From NCBI RefSeq assembly GCF_000384195.1, contig NZ_KB913034.1, positions 1,546,166-1,610,165 on the forward strand: a stretch of DNA of 64,000 nucleotides, in the 5' to 3' direction. Below are positions 1 to 9,154 of the stretch, piece after piece; within the stretch, counting starts at the first letter, position 1; each line of letters begins with the position of its first letter. The translations under genes and the position numbers were made by a program. Origin of the DNA: Allobaculum stercoricanis DSM 13633 (GTDB lineage Bacteria; Bacillota_I; Bacilli_A; Erysipelotrichales; Erysipelotrichaceae). Below the pieces are notes generated by a model. That model was given only the letters and a program-made list of their open reading frames with translations. It made no database searches and was not told where the DNA came from.

Positions 1-62
1 CGTATTCAATGTAACCCCTATCAAAAAATTTTGTCAATCCATCGATTTTGTTTAATAAAAAA

Positions 63-266
63 TTAATTCTTTATTGTTTTCTTATCCAAAACCGAAACAA
101 TATTATGCATCGGGCAATTATGGTCTATGTTCACAACGTTTTTTGCTTTATATATCCAAAATCCCTCACTTTTCCCTTTTTGTAAGATCGTTTGAGTGTT
201 GGCATTAAACAATAAATAATTCAAATTGCAGTCGATTTTCATTTTTGTTTTTGCCATATTGTCCAA
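63..266 (-). CDS. possible small hypothetical protein
   Basis: A 67-codon open frame on the minus strand downstream of the flavodiiron gene. I do not recognise it. The second Met (residue 4) has only a weak GGA-type ribosome binding site, and the product is a mixed, mildly basic sequence with no membrane segment or motif. It may be an artefact in an otherwise gene-free left edge. It is recorded because nothing else explains positions 1 to 370. Confidence 0.2.
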   Translation of the reverse strand: MDNMAKTKMKIDCNLNYLLFNANTQTILQKGKSEGFWIYKAKNVVNIDHNCPMHNIVSVLDKKTIKN

Positions 267-376
267 GAAGTTTGTTGATTTGGGATAATGATCTTTTTCA
301 AACTTAGCCTTTTATAGGAACATTCTTTCCATCACGAGCACTAAAATCGTGTCGATCGATTTAAAAATAAGTAAAC

Positions 377-427
377 AAAAAGCGAGTTGCATCAATCTTT
401 CATCGATTGACTTGCAACTCGCTTTTA
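377..427 (-). terminator. rho-independent terminator of the flavodiiron gene
   Basis: The arms at 378-391 and 413-426 are perfect 14-base complements (AAAAGCGAGTTGCA and its mate). On the minus strand the hairpin is followed by a T run. It lies about 30 bases past the stop codon of the flavodiiron gene. Confidence 0.9.
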
Positions 428-454
428 AGTCTTTCTCTATCGTTTGATAAATCG

Positions 455-1624
455 TTATTCTGCCGCAATTAAATTGTCTGCTAATTGTTCTAATGCTGGA
501 AGATCAGAATCTTTAAGTAAAGCTTTAATTGTTACAACAGGTTCTACATATTGAAGATTTGCGCAAGGTTCTAAAATCTTTTTCATTGCGTTTGCGGCAG
601 TTGGTGCCCAAGATCCATTTTGGATCATCGCAATTGTACGTTTTTGGAACGCTTTGTGCGTTAAAAGTGTCAATAATCTTTCCATTGGTGGGAATACACC
701 AGCGTCATAGGAGCTAGCTAACAATAATACTTTTGGATAAACAAAGCATTGTGCAACTGCTTCATGAATATCGCAACGTGTAATATCCATTAATTTTACG
801 GTTTGTCCTTTTGCTTCTAAAATTTCAACCATTTTATGCGCTACAACATTTGTATGTCCGTGAATGGATGCAACTAAAACAAGAATGCCGTCTTTTTCTG
901 GACGATAAGAGCTCCAAGTGTCATATAAGCTAATGTAATGACCTAAGTTGTCTTTTAATAAAGGACCATGTGTTGCTGCGATCGTCTGAATATCTAAGTT
1001 AGCGGCTTTTTTCAATAAAGTTTGAACTGGGTTGCCGTATTTTCCAACAATATTTAAGAAATAACGACGAGCTTCTTCTTCCCATGGTTCATCGGCATCA
1101 CGTGTACCGAATTTTCCGAAAGCATCTGCAGAATAGAGCACTTTATCTTTATCGTCATAAGTCACGATAACTTCTGGCCAGTGTACCATTGGTGCTTGAA
1201 CGAAGTGTAATAAGCGATCTCCTAAATCTAATGTGTCGCCTTCTTTAACTGTTAAGCGTTTTTCTGGTGCAATTGTGCTAACCGCAAAATTTTCCATCAT
1301 CTGCCAAGCTTTAGCGCTGCATACAACAGTCGCTTCTGGGTGAGCATTTAAAATAACATCAATACTTCCAGAATGATCTGGTTCAAGGTGTTGAATTAAT
1401 AAGTAGTTTAAAGGTTGGCCATTTAAAACTTCTTCAACATTTTCTAACCATTCTTGCGCTTTGCGTTTATCAACAGTGTCGACTAATAAGTTAACACCTG
1501 TTTCACTTTGAATGAGATAAGAATTATAAGCAATTCCGTGTGGGACTTTGTATTGAGATTCGAATAGATCGATATCGTAATCATCGCATCCAACGGAGTA
1601 TGCTGTATTTGAAACTTTTTCCAT
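455..1624 (-). CDS. FprA-family A-type flavoprotein (flavodiiron protein)
   Basis: This 389-residue protein has the standard two-domain flavodiiron layout: a metallo-beta-lactamase-like di-iron domain (about residues 20-245) and a C-terminal flavodoxin-like FMN domain (about 247-389). The di-iron motif HxExDH is visible at residues 79-84, with further likely ligands H148, D167 and H219. Such proteins reduce O2 to water and/or NO to N2O in the cytoplasm of anaerobes. No fused rubredoxin is present, so the electron donor must be a separate protein. The start has a good GGAAGGGA ribosome binding site about 8 bases upstream. It is a single-gene unit with its own terminator. The family call is firm; O2 versus NO specificity cannot be told from sequence. 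Confidence 0.95.
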   Translation of the reverse strand: MEKVSNTAYSVGCDDYDIDLFESQYKVPHGIAYNSYLIQSETGVNLLVDTVDKRKAQEWLENVEEVLNGQPLNYLLIQHLEPDHSGSIDVILNAHPEATVVCSAKAWQMMENFAVSTIAPEKRLTVKEGDTLDLGDRLLHFVQAPMVHWPEVIVTYDDKDKVLYSADAFGKFGTRDADEPWEEEARRYFLNIVGKYGNPVQTLLKKAANLDIQTIAATHGPLLKDNLGHYISLYDTWSSYRPEKDGILVLVASIHGHTNVVAHKMVEILEAKGQTVKLMDITRCDIHEAVAQCFVYPKVLLLASSYDAGVFPPMERLLTLLTHKAFQKRTIAMIQNGSWAPTAANAMKKILEPCANLQYVEPVVTIKALLKDSDLPALEQLADNLIAAE

Positions 1625-1753
1625 TTGAGTTCCCTTCCTTGCCCTTTATTTATGAGCAATCCTATTTTAATCGATCATGATGTAAAAAACTATCTAGAGA
1701 CATCACTTCTTACACTCAAAATACAGAAAAATCGATTTCATCTAAACATAATA

Positions 1754-1778
1754 AAAAGGACCTGTTTCCAGGTCCTTG
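1754..1778 (-). terminator. terminator of the tRNA cluster
   Basis: A nine-base perfect stem (1756-1764 with 1769-1777, AAGGACCTG/CAGGTCCTT) with a TTTC loop and a minus-strand T tail directly follows tRNA-Gly. Confidence 0.88.
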
Positions 1779-1788
1779 CTTTGGTAAA

Positions 1789-1862
1789 TGGAGCAGGTGA
1801 TGAGAATCGAACTCACGTAGTCAGCTTGGAAGGCTGAAGTTCTACCATTGAACTACACCTGC
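1789..1862 (-). tRNA. tRNA-Gly(TCC)
   Basis: A complete cloverleaf on the minus strand starts GCAGGTG and ends CACCTGC, then T and an encoded CCA. The anticodon loop CTTCCAA gives UCC. It is the last gene of a three-tRNA minus-strand cluster (Val, Tyr, Gly). Confidence 0.95.
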
Positions 1863-1865
1863 AAG

Positions 1866-1949
1866 TGGTGGAGAGAGGCAGATTCGAACTGCCGAACCCT
1901 AAGGAACTGAGTTACAGTCAGCCGCGTTTAGCCACTTCGCTATCTCTCC
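1866..1949 (-). tRNA. tRNA-Tyr(GTA)
   Basis: A class II tRNA with a long variable arm, GGAGAGA/TCTCTCC acceptor stem, A discriminator and encoded CCA. The anticodon loop CTGTAAC gives GUA. Only three bases separate it from tRNA-Gly. Confidence 0.95.
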
Positions 1950-1958
1950 ATAACACGA

Positions 1959-2034
1959 TGGTGGAGGCTAACGGGCTCGAACCGCTGACCCTCTGCTTGT
2001 AAGGCAGATGCTCTCCCAACTGAGCTAAGCCTCC
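1959..2034 (-). tRNA. tRNA-Val(TAC)
   Basis: A complete cloverleaf starting GGAGGCT with encoded CCA. The anticodon loop CTTACAA gives UAC. It is the first gene of the Val-Tyr-Gly cluster; the AT-rich stretch at 2040-2200 should hold the promoter. Confidence 0.95.
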
Positions 2035-2442
2035 ATCGCTTGATTGCTTGATTAGTATAACCAATTCGTTTCAGCTTGTCAAACACTTTTTTAAAGTTTT
2101 TTTTCGACCGCTTTTTGAAGTTGGTTAGACTTGAAGGTTCTTTGTGAAGCACTCGAACCTCGCTCGGTTATAATGCACTATTTCTAACTCAAATGCAAGT
2201 ACTTCTAATAATTTTTTTATCTTTTTTTCAATTTTTTGATTTTTGGAATTTCCCACTGTTTTCCATTGCCTATCTCAATGTGGGGACTGTAATCAGTATT
2301 TGTCTAAATGTAGGGCAAATATGGCAATTATTTACCTATTATTATAGAATAAGAACTCGTATAAAGACGATACTTCAAAAATTGAATTCAAATATACAAA
2401 TCTTTGTTCAATACAAAACACAAGAAGAAACGAGGTTTTATG

Positions 2443-3786
2443 ATGGATATTCGTTCTTTAAGCATCGAACAATATGATGCGTTTTTAAAACAAACTCAAA
2501 TGGCTTATAACTTTATGCAGTCTACTGAATTTGTTCGCTACACCTCCAAACAAGATCACGTCAAAATTTTTGGTGGTTTTCAAAACGACGAACTTTTGAT
2601 TGCGACTTATGTTATTTTACGTCCAGCTTTACGCTTGTTTAAATACGGAACAAGCCCAAGAGAATGGATTGTGAAAACGCCAAATTTATTTTGCGATGAA
2701 TCATTCATCCAAGAATTTGCTCAAGGCGTTGCTAAGCAGCTCAAAAAAGAACATGCGATCGTTTGGATGGTCGAAAGTAATACGGAATATCAACAACACG
2801 ATCAAAACGGAAACGCGGTTGAAGGATCATTCTGTAATGAAGACTATCGTCAAATGTTAAAACGCTGTGGATTTGGTTTATCGCCATTATGGATTGGCTA
2901 TGACGAAGCTAGACAATCCCGTTGGGTTTCTTGGATTGATCTCCAAAAAAATCTTCCCCAATTCTCTCAAGGCTTTGCCCTTCCTTTACAAAACGGTCTT
3001 GAAGAATATAGTTGGGAAGATTTACTGAAAGAAATGGCCGGTAATACCCGCCGTTCTTTCCAGAAAACAGATTTACCTTATATCGTCACTATTCGAAAAA
3101 ATGGCAATGACGATGTGAACCTTGATGAATTTGAAGCATTATTAGAATGCAGTGCCGAAAAACATAACTTCGGTTCTGGGGCTAAAGATCATCGCCTGAA
3201 CATTTTGAAATCGTTTGGTGATCATGGTTATTTATCCACTGCTTATTTAGATGTCGAAGAATATGATCGATTCCTGCAACAAAAAGAAATCGAATTCTCC
3301 ACACAAGAAGCCGAAGCTTTAGCAGTTTGCGAAAAAATGCCAAACTCGAAGAAAAAGCGTAATCGCCTGTTAGAAATCCAGGAACAAAAAACACATAACG
3401 AAAAAGAAATCGTTGCTTTACAACAATTAAAACAAGAAGATTCACGCAAAATGATTCCTCTTGCTTCCGGAATTTATCTCGAAACGCCATCCGAGATGGT
3501 TTATCTCTTTGGTGGCAGTGATCCTCGTCTTGCTCGTTATATGGGGCCTTATGCAAATCAAAAAGAAATGATTCGTTTAGCTCTCGATCATAAGCTACAA
3601 CGTTATAACTTTTGGGGCATTAGTGGGCATTTCAAACCTGAAGAAGATGGTTATGGCGTCTTCTTCTTTAAGAAAAATCTTGGTGCAACAGTCGGTGAAT
3701 ATTGTGGCGAATTTTATTGGATCATCAACTCCCCAATCGCTAAATTCTTCTTAAAACGTGTACGCCCTGATTTAAACCAAGCATAG
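2443..3786 (+). CDS. FemX/MurM-type peptidoglycan aminoacyltransferase
   Basis: This 447-residue protein has the Fem-family architecture: two GNAT-like subdomains interrupted by a long helical arm (about residues 270-350, rich in Glu/Lys/Gln and predicted coiled coil). The motif region GGSDPRLARYMGPYANQ followed by YNFWGISGHF is typical of enzymes that add amino acids from aminoacyl-tRNA to the lipid II stem peptide and so build the interpeptide bridge. An in-frame TTG exists 13 codons upstream, but GAGG at 2432-2435 lies 7 bases before this ATG, with another ATG immediately upstream at 2440. It is monocistronic and ends at a strong hairpin. The amino acid transferred cannot be deduced. Confidence 0.9.
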   Translation: MDIRSLSIEQYDAFLKQTQMAYNFMQSTEFVRYTSKQDHVKIFGGFQNDELLIATYVILRPALRLFKYGTSPREWIVKTPNLFCDESFIQEFAQGVAKQLKKEHAIVWMVESNTEYQQHDQNGNAVEGSFCNEDYRQMLKRCGFGLSPLWIGYDEARQSRWVSWIDLQKNLPQFSQGFALPLQNGLEEYSWEDLLKEMAGNTRRSFQKTDLPYIVTIRKNGNDDVNLDEFEALLECSAEKHNFGSGAKDHRLNILKSFGDHGYLSTAYLDVEEYDRFLQQKEIEFSTQEAEALAVCEKMPNSKKKRNRLLEIQEQKTHNEKEIVALQQLKQEDSRKMIPLASGIYLETPSEMVYLFGGSDPRLARYMGPYANQKEMIRLALDHKLQRYNFWGISGHFKPEEDGYGVFFFKKNLGATVGEYCGEFYWIINSPIAKFFLKRVRPDLNQA

Positions 3787-3806
3787 ATCTATCCTATTTT
3801 GTGGTT

Positions 3807-3840
3807 AAAAGCTTTCCTTTTTGAAAGAGGAAAGCTTTTT
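3807..3840 (+). terminator. terminator of the fem gene
   Basis: Twelve-base perfect arms (3807-3818 and 3828-3839) containing AGCTTTCCT/AGGAAAGCT, followed by T residues, 20 bases after the stop codon. Confidence 0.9.
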
Positions 3841-3908
3841 ATTTGTCTTGTGTTTTGTTTTATCTTCTGCCAATTTGAAATTTATGCAAATTCCTTTATT
3901 CTTTAGGA

Positions 3909-5402
3909 ATGAAAACGATTCAACAACAAATCCACAGTGCGATCGACACCCTTCATTTTAAATTGGCGATCACCCTGTTAAACACCATTCCCCAAGATCA
4001 AAAAGATGCTGAAGATTGGATGAACGAAGGCAATTGTTATGCCGCTTGTTATGAGTGGACAAAGGCAAAAGAAGACTATTTTCAAGCCCTAGCGACAAAT
4101 CCTTCTCCAGCGCAAAAGAAAAAAATTCACCTGCGTCTCGTTTCTCTTTTTACCCATACTGGTGATTTCAAACAAGCCAACAAATGGTATCAAGAAGTCC
4201 TTTCAAACGATGATCCTAACCAATTCGATGCAAACCAACTCTACTCCGGTGCCATCCTTGACTATGAGAGTGGTAATCTGCAAGGGGCGCTTGCGCTTGT
4301 CGATCAACTTGCCCATTCTCCAGCCATTTTTTCTAATCGAATCCGCTGCGAGGCGTGGACTCTTTGTGGTGATCTCTATAGCGCATTAGGCGAATTTCAA
4401 CCCGCTGTTGACGCCTATTACAAGTCATTGGAATTCATCAAAGATTATCCTGTAAACTGGCAAAATTTGAGAAAAGCTCTCGTTTTGAATAATCTTGCGG
4501 ATATTTATGAACAGTTTGAACTCTATGATCAAGCCGAACAAATTTATCAACAAGCATGGGAGGCCATGATGCTTGTTGATGATCTTGATATTTTTGATTT
4601 AGATGGTTATCGATTAGAAATTCTCGTTTCAATGGCCAATTTCTATACGTTAATCGATGAAACTCAACAAGCCAAAAACTGTTTAGATCAAGCAAATATT
4701 TATGTTCGACAAATCGAAATGCCACGTGCTTTATATTGGCAAAGTCGCATCCACTATATCGATGGCTTAGCCGAGCTTTATACAGAAAACCCAAAATACA
4801 ATCCCTTTGAAAAAATCTTTGCCGCATGGCAAGAACAAAGCGAATATTTAACCTATTGTCCGGCTGCTTCAAAAGAATATTTAGCAAGGGCCGCTTATTA
4901 TGCTGCTTATTGTTATGACGAAAATCTAGCGTCTAACATCACGCAAGAAGAACTTTACTTACAAGCTCTTTTTGAATTTAAACGTTGTTCCTTCAAAGAT
5001 CCGAAGTTTTTCCTATTCTGTATTGCTTCGATTGAAAATGAGCTAGGCAACATTGAACATGTGCAAAACACAAACAAAGCCGAACAATTCTATGGACAAG
5101 CCATCACTGATTTTGAACACTATTTAAAACGCTGGCCTGAAGATCAACTCGCTTATATTTCTTTAACTACCGCTTACTTAAATTATTTGGGTGTGGCATC
5201 TTTAGAACAATTATCTTTGCAAGGTGGGCACTTGCTTGATCGTTTCATGGAAATTCTCGCTCATTTATATGACGATGAACAAATGCAAGACCAAGCCATT
5301 CTCGCTGCTCAAAGAGTTCTCGATATCGAATCTCTCTACCCTACCTTTATCAACAAGCTAGAACAAATCCATCACTTGTATTGCGAGCAACCTTTTCAAT
5401 AG
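3909..5402 (+). CDS. TPR-repeat protein, cytosolic scaffold of unknown partner
   Basis: A 497-residue, largely helical protein made of degenerate tetratricopeptide repeats, for example around residues 30-70 (NEGNCYAACYEWTKAKEDYF), 150-175 and 195-225 (NNLADIYEQFELYDQAEQIY). There is no signal peptide or membrane helix. TPR arrays mediate protein-protein contact, so the partner defines the role and none is apparent here. The ATG follows a short TAGGA only 1-2 bases away, so initiation may be weak. The stop codon lies inside the 3' arm of its terminator. It follows the fem gene but is separated from it by a strong terminator, so it has its own promoter. Confidence 0.8.
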   Translation: MKTIQQQIHSAIDTLHFKLAITLLNTIPQDQKDAEDWMNEGNCYAACYEWTKAKEDYFQALATNPSPAQKKKIHLRLVSLFTHTGDFKQANKWYQEVLSNDDPNQFDANQLYSGAILDYESGNLQGALALVDQLAHSPAIFSNRIRCEAWTLCGDLYSALGEFQPAVDAYYKSLEFIKDYPVNWQNLRKALVLNNLADIYEQFELYDQAEQIYQQAWEAMMLVDDLDIFDLDGYRLEILVSMANFYTLIDETQQAKNCLDQANIYVRQIEMPRALYWQSRIHYIDGLAELYTENPKYNPFEKIFAAWQEQSEYLTYCPAASKEYLARAAYYAAYCYDENLASNITQEELYLQALFEFKRCSFKDPKFFLFCIASIENELGNIEHVQNTNKAEQFYGQAITDFEHYLKRWPEDQLAYISLTTAYLNYLGVASLEQLSLQGGHLLDRFMEILAHLYDDEQMQDQAILAAQRVLDIESLYPTFINKLEQIHHLYCEQPFQ

Positions 5403-5413
5403 GTTGCTTTTTT
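5386..5413 (+). terminator. terminator overlapping the TPR gene stop codon
   Basis: The arms AGCAACCT (5386-5393) and AGGTTGCT (5401-5408) are followed by TTTTT. The TAG stop (5400-5402) is partly inside the right arm, so the last codons double as terminator stem. Confidence 0.85.
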
Positions 5414-5887
5414 CTGACATACTAAACCTACAAAAAATGGCAGAACCCTAGGCAAATCACCCTAAGTTGCTGCTAAAGACATTCATCAATAGGTTAAAAC
5501 ATTTCGATTTTTATCTTTTACTTAAAGTTCTTTCGACAAGAATGCCACATACATTAAGGAACTTTTGATACTAACCATCAACTTTTTCAACCACTCCGAC
5601 TTCTTCAAGCCGGAGCGGTTCATAATCTTTGCAAAACAAAACACAAATGTAATCTTGATTTTCATTTTGCCAAGCAGAAAAAAAAGATGCCTAGTGTGTT
5701 TTTTAAACTAGACATCTTCAAATAGCTTGATGAATATCATCTCAATTTGTTTTTTATTTCCTACCACAAGCGCTCGTGCATTCTATGCGTTTCGTTTCTT
5801 ATAAAAGGCAGGTCATTTAAAGCCGTCGATTTAGCTCCTGATGAGGTGACTTTTTCTAAAGACGACTCTTGTTCAATTTGCTTTTGA
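5413..5887. other. gene-free spacer with two hairpins
   Basis: No supported ORF. A hairpin at 5589-5620 (CTCCG/CGGAG core, fully paired on the minus strand through G-U pairs) has no T run. A second at 5684-5718 is the terminator of the cysteine desulfidase gene. Confidence 0.6.
5678..5718 (-). terminator. terminator of the cysteine desulfidase gene
   Basis: AAGATGCCTAGT at 5684-5695 pairs with ACTAGACATCTT at 5707-5718 through one G-U on the minus strand, then T8. It lies about 170 bases after the stop codon, giving a long 3' UTR. Confidence 0.8.
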
Positions 5888-7186
5888 TTAACACTCCATC
5901 ATAATATTGACGATTTCTTTATCCGTTTCGCGCATTCCTTCACGACCTAATCGAGATACGTTACGAATTGTGTTTTCTACACCTTTTTTAACAATCCCAT
6001 CGCCACCGCGGAATTCTTGGCCATTCAAATACATGTGATATCCCAAAATTCCCGCTTCCACACTAGAGGCAATTTTTGCGGCACAACTTGGTTTAGCTCC
6101 ATCACAAATAATTCCCGATACACTTGCGAGTGCGTTGACGAGTGTGTGGGCAATTCCTTCATTATCCGCATCGTGTAAATAAGCAATTCCACATCCTGCT
6201 GCGCAACCAGCACTGACTGCACCACAATAAGCGGAAAGACGACCAATGCCACTCTTTTCATGAATTGCGATTAAGTTCGATAACGTTAAAGCACGATAAA
6301 GTTTTTCTTGGGAACAATTCAATTCTTTAGCGTATTCAATTACAGGAATCGATACGGTCATTCCTTGGTTTCCTGATCCAGAGTTAATGATCACTGGTTT
6401 TTCACAACCACTCATTCGCGCATCCGAACCCGCTGCTGCTTTTGCAATCGCCCGATTACGAACGTCATTGCCATAATATTTCAGCATCGTTGATCCAACG
6501 TTTGCGCCCCATTCATGGCTTAATCCTTCTTGAGAAATTTCTGTATTATATTTGATCTGACGATCGAGAACGTCTTTGACATCTTGAATATCACAAGTAT
6601 TTGCGAACTCATAAATATCATCGACAGTTAATAAACTTCGATCGGTTAAACCTTCTTCTGTATGATCATGAACAGCTGGCTGATTGATCGTTTCCGTATG
6701 ATCAAGGAGTACTTCTCCATTTTTTTCAATGTATACGATATTTGTATGATATTGGGCAATGCGCACCACTGCTGATTCAGCACCATATCCCAGGCGAATA
6801 ACAATATCAAAAATCATTCCTTGATCAATTGGTTCAACACAAATCTCCATACGGTTTAGAAATTCAGTGATGTCTTGTTTTTGTTTTGCACTAACTTGTG
6901 AAATAACTTCTAATGCTTTATCCGCTTGACCGGCCACAATTCCGGCTGCCGCTGCCGATTGAATTCCCTTCATTCCACCTGTGTTAGGGACAATTACACT
7001 CTTTACGTTTTTAATGATGTTGTAGCTGACGCCGATTTTCACTGAATCAGGTTCTTTTCCGAGTACCTCACGGGCTTTTGCGGCTGCATAAGCAATGGCG
7101 ATTGGCTCCGTACATCCCATTGCGGGAATGAGTTCTTCTTTTAAAATTTGACAATATGCCTGATAAAGTTTGCTCGTCTTATCCAT
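5888..7186 (-). CDS. cyuA: L-cysteine desulfidase, CyuA/YhaM (UPF0597) family
   Basis: This 432-residue protein matches the serine-dehydratase-alpha-like UPF0597 family. The N-terminal MGCTEPIA motif places C25 where the archaeal cysteine desulfidase has an Fe-S ligand, and the later Cys-rich stretches YCGAVSAGCAAGCG and CDGAKPSCA provide the other likely [4Fe-4S] ligands. These enzymes convert L-cysteine to pyruvate, ammonia and sulfide in anaerobes; some relatives act on serine. A purine-rich AAGGAAGG site precedes the ATG. It is monocistronic, with no cyuP-type transporter or cyuR beside it. The family is certain; the exact substrate is inferred. Confidence 0.9.
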   Translation of the reverse strand: MDKTSKLYQAYCQILKEELIPAMGCTEPIAIAYAAAKAREVLGKEPDSVKIGVSYNIIKNVKSVIVPNTGGMKGIQSAAAAGIVAGQADKALEVISQVSAKQKQDITEFLNRMEICVEPIDQGMIFDIVIRLGYGAESAVVRIAQYHTNIVYIEKNGEVLLDHTETINQPAVHDHTEEGLTDRSLLTVDDIYEFANTCDIQDVKDVLDRQIKYNTEISQEGLSHEWGANVGSTMLKYYGNDVRNRAIAKAAAGSDARMSGCEKPVIINSGSGNQGMTVSIPVIEYAKELNCSQEKLYRALTLSNLIAIHEKSGIGRLSAYCGAVSAGCAAGCGIAYLHDADNEGIAHTLVNALASVSGIICDGAKPSCAAKIASSVEAGILGYHMYLNGQEFRGGDGIVKKGVENTIRNVSRLGREGMRETDKEIVNIMMEC

Positions 7187-7616
7187 GTCACTATTCCTTC
7201 CTTTTCTCTTTCCTTTTTCAGTATGGATCTATGCTTATTTTATTCTAAAGCAATTCGATCTTTATGGTCTTGTCGTTTTTTTTGTTCGATGTTCAAAGAC
7301 GGATCTTGCCTATAATCCAATTTATTTCCATCATCTTTGATTTTTCACCAAAACTGTATTTATACCATAAACATATGATACCGTTGTCATAATACGATGT
7401 ACATCTATCTCGTAAAACTTCTCTTTTCCACTCAAAAGAGAAACATTTATTAGGATGAAAATAACAAAGAATCTGATTAGACAAATCGTGTTTCAAGATC
7501 TATTTCCCTATTTCTATTTGTTTTTATTGATCGTTGGCCACTTTTTAGTTTTGTCATTGTAGAATAGTTTTTGTTTTTAAAGATTTGAATCCACTCAAAT
7601 TAAAGGAGTTGAAATC
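7187..7616. other. intergenic region between divergent genes
   Basis: AT-rich DNA holding the promoters of cyuA (minus) and the FMN-barrel gene (plus). A nine-base hairpin at about 7420-7441 (TTCTCTTTT/AAAAGAGAA) has no clear T run. An open frame at 7293-7496 lacks a ribosome binding site and spans this hairpin, so I do not call it. Confidence 0.5.
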
Positions 7617-7985
7617 ATGAGTAAGGCATATGACTTTTTAAAAGAATGCGGATCTTTTTTCGTCTTAACAATCAATGACGATTTTCCCGCAGGAAGACCT
7701 TTTGGGGCGATCATGGAACATGAGGGCAAATTATATATCGCCACAAACCCAAATAATAAAGTGCATCAACAATTAAGAGACCACGGAAACATGCAAATTC
7801 TTGCCAAAAAAGAAGGAACACGCCAATGGTTAAGAATTACAGGTCATGCTCGTGAATGTACTGACTTAGACATGAAACAAAGAATGATGGATGCCTGTCC
7901 TGTTCTTGTTAAACATTATCAATCTGCCGATGATCCTAAATTATTACTTTTCGCAATTGAAGTATTAGAAACTGAATTCCACTAA
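7617..7985 (+). CDS. pyridoxamine 5'-phosphate oxidase-like FMN-binding split-barrel protein
   Basis: A 122-residue single-domain protein of the PNPOx-like split-barrel superfamily (NimA-like small subgroup). The GRPFGAIMEHEGKLYIAT segment followed by NKVHQQL is the usual flavin-barrel signature. Such proteins bind FMN or a related flavin and act as small reductases or heme/nitroimidazole-type enzymes; the substrate cannot be told from sequence. The start is strongly supported by AAAGGAG 7 bases upstream of the ATG. It is monocistronic and is followed by a + strand terminator at 8043-8101. Confidence 0.85.
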   Translation: MSKAYDFLKECGSFFVLTINDDFPAGRPFGAIMEHEGKLYIATNPNNKVHQQLRDHGNMQILAKKEGTRQWLRITGHARECTDLDMKQRMMDACPVLVKHYQSADDPKLLLFAIEVLETEFH

Positions 7986-8042
7986 TCAAATTCAGAACAT
8001 TTACTTACTGCAATCTTGCTTTGCAACAGCATTGTGATCATT

Positions 8043-8101
8043 TCCCTTTTTGTTCACACTCTCTATCCTTGAAAACGAGTGGCACAAAAAGGGATTTTTT
8101 T
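8043..8101 (+). terminator. terminator of the FMN-barrel gene
   Basis: TCCCTTTTTGT (8043-8053) pairs with ACAAAAAGGGA (8084-8094), then T7. The 30-base loop contains a further CACTC/GAGTG pairing. Confidence 0.75.
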
Positions 8102-8141
8102 AATCATGAAATTCAATATGACCAATCCCCAATCAAACAGC

Positions 8142-8178
8142 AAAAAGGCTTTGCGTCAGTTTTTTCAAAGCCTTTTTT
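8142..8178. terminator. bidirectional terminator between convergent genes
   Basis: Twelve-base arms AAAAAGGCTTTG and CAAAGCCTTTTT with A and T runs on both sides. It serves the XRE regulator on the minus strand and backs up the + strand terminator. Confidence 0.88.
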
Positions 8179-8189
8179 GATTGAAATGA

Positions 8190-8948
8190 TTATTCGTATT
8201 TCTTTCCAACGATATAAGTGATGACGAGTAATGCCGCTAAAAGAATTAAAATTGTAGGATATTTAATGTTCTCCCACATTTCAAATCCGCCAATTAAAAA
8301 ACTCACATAACAAATCGCCGGATATACAATTGCTGTTGTTAATGTAAATACTCGAAACACGATTAGTACATATCCCCAATTTGCATTATTAAAAGACAAT
8401 CCCGGCATATGAATTCTAAAAATTCCTTGGGATACAAAATCAATTTTGTTTGTATCGTAAAATTTCGGTAATAAATCTTTTGCGAAAATACAAAGCCAGC
8501 CGGCAAACAACAACATCAATACAGATAGACATAAACTATCTCCCATTTTTTCTATCGAAATTTGCGAAACTGTTAATAATATCGTTTCAGCAATCACAAC
8601 ACCAAGGGAGATCAAAAAGGCAAATATCCAATTCTTTTTTCGTTGGCGAAGTGTATCTTGTAACGACAAATCTAATGAGTTTACAACGAGCGTTTCAACC
8701 ACATCACTTTGTAATGGCTGGTTTTCTTTGAATCTTTCTCCTTGTAAAAGTTCCGTTACACTAATGCCCAATACCTCGGCAAGAGGAATCAGTAAAGTCA
8801 CATTAGGCATACTATTTCCCCTCTCCCATTTACTTACCGTTTTATCAGACACGAACAATTTATCTGCTAAGTCCTTTTGGGTCATCTGCTTTTCCTTTCG
8901 CACTTCTGCCAAAAATCGTCCGAATTTTTCATTGTTGATTGAATCCAT
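8190..8948 (-). CDS. membrane-bound XRE-family transcriptional regulator
   Basis: A 252-residue protein with an N-terminal XRE/Cro helix-turn-helix (about residues 8-62; motif MTQKDLADKLFVSDKTVSKWERG) followed by a linker and four hydrophobic segments (beginning near NWIFAFLISLG, LSVLMLLFAGW, GYVLIVFRVFTL and PTILILLAALL). This couples DNA binding to the membrane, as in many Bacillota regulators of unknown signal. The ATG used here has AGGAGG 8 bases upstream; the GTG three codons earlier overlaps that site and is unlikely. No obvious target operon adjoins it. An inverted-repeat operator is not evident. Confidence 0.88.
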   Translation of the reverse strand: MDSINNEKFGRFLAEVRKEKQMTQKDLADKLFVSDKTVSKWERGNSMPNVTLLIPLAEVLGISVTELLQGERFKENQPLQSDVVETLVVNSLDLSLQDTLRQRKKNWIFAFLISLGVVIAETILLTVSQISIEKMGDSLCLSVLMLLFAGWLCIFAKDLLPKFYDTNKIDFVSQGIFRIHMPGLSFNNANWGYVLIVFRVFTLTTAIVYPAICYVSFLIGGFEMWENIKYPTILILLAALLVITYIVGKKYE

Positions 8949-9070
8949 GTGTGCCACCTCCTAGTTTTGTTTTATCGATTTATCACGAAGTAAACAATCT
9001 ACTAACGGTAGAGTTACTCTATTTTTCGCTATCTCTCCATTTTCAAACAATCCCCATCCCGTAAAACGTC

Positions 9071-9104
9071 AAAAAATGGGCAGTTTTCCTCTTTGGGACT
9101 GCCC
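9071..9104 (-). terminator. terminator of the small AbrB-like gene
   Basis: GGGCAGT (9078-9084) and ACTGCCC (9098-9104), with six T on the minus strand after the stem, 50 bases beyond the stop of the 79-residue gene. Confidence 0.85.
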
Positions 9105-9154
9105 GTTGATTTATATATGATGTATTTTTACTCAATTCATCTATGCATAACCTT

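Noticed and set aside
1937..2155. 70-codon minus frame covering tRNA-Val
   Set aside because: It overlaps a complete tRNA cloverleaf; peptides such as RLSSVGRASALQAEG are typical tRNA translations.
5589..5620. Hairpin CTCCG/CGGAG as a terminator
   Set aside because: The stem is good on the minus strand, but no T run follows on either strand, so it is only noted as a structured spacer.
7293..7496. 67-codon minus frame between cyuA and the FMN-barrel gene
   Set aside because: No ribosome binding site, poor codon character and a hairpin within it.
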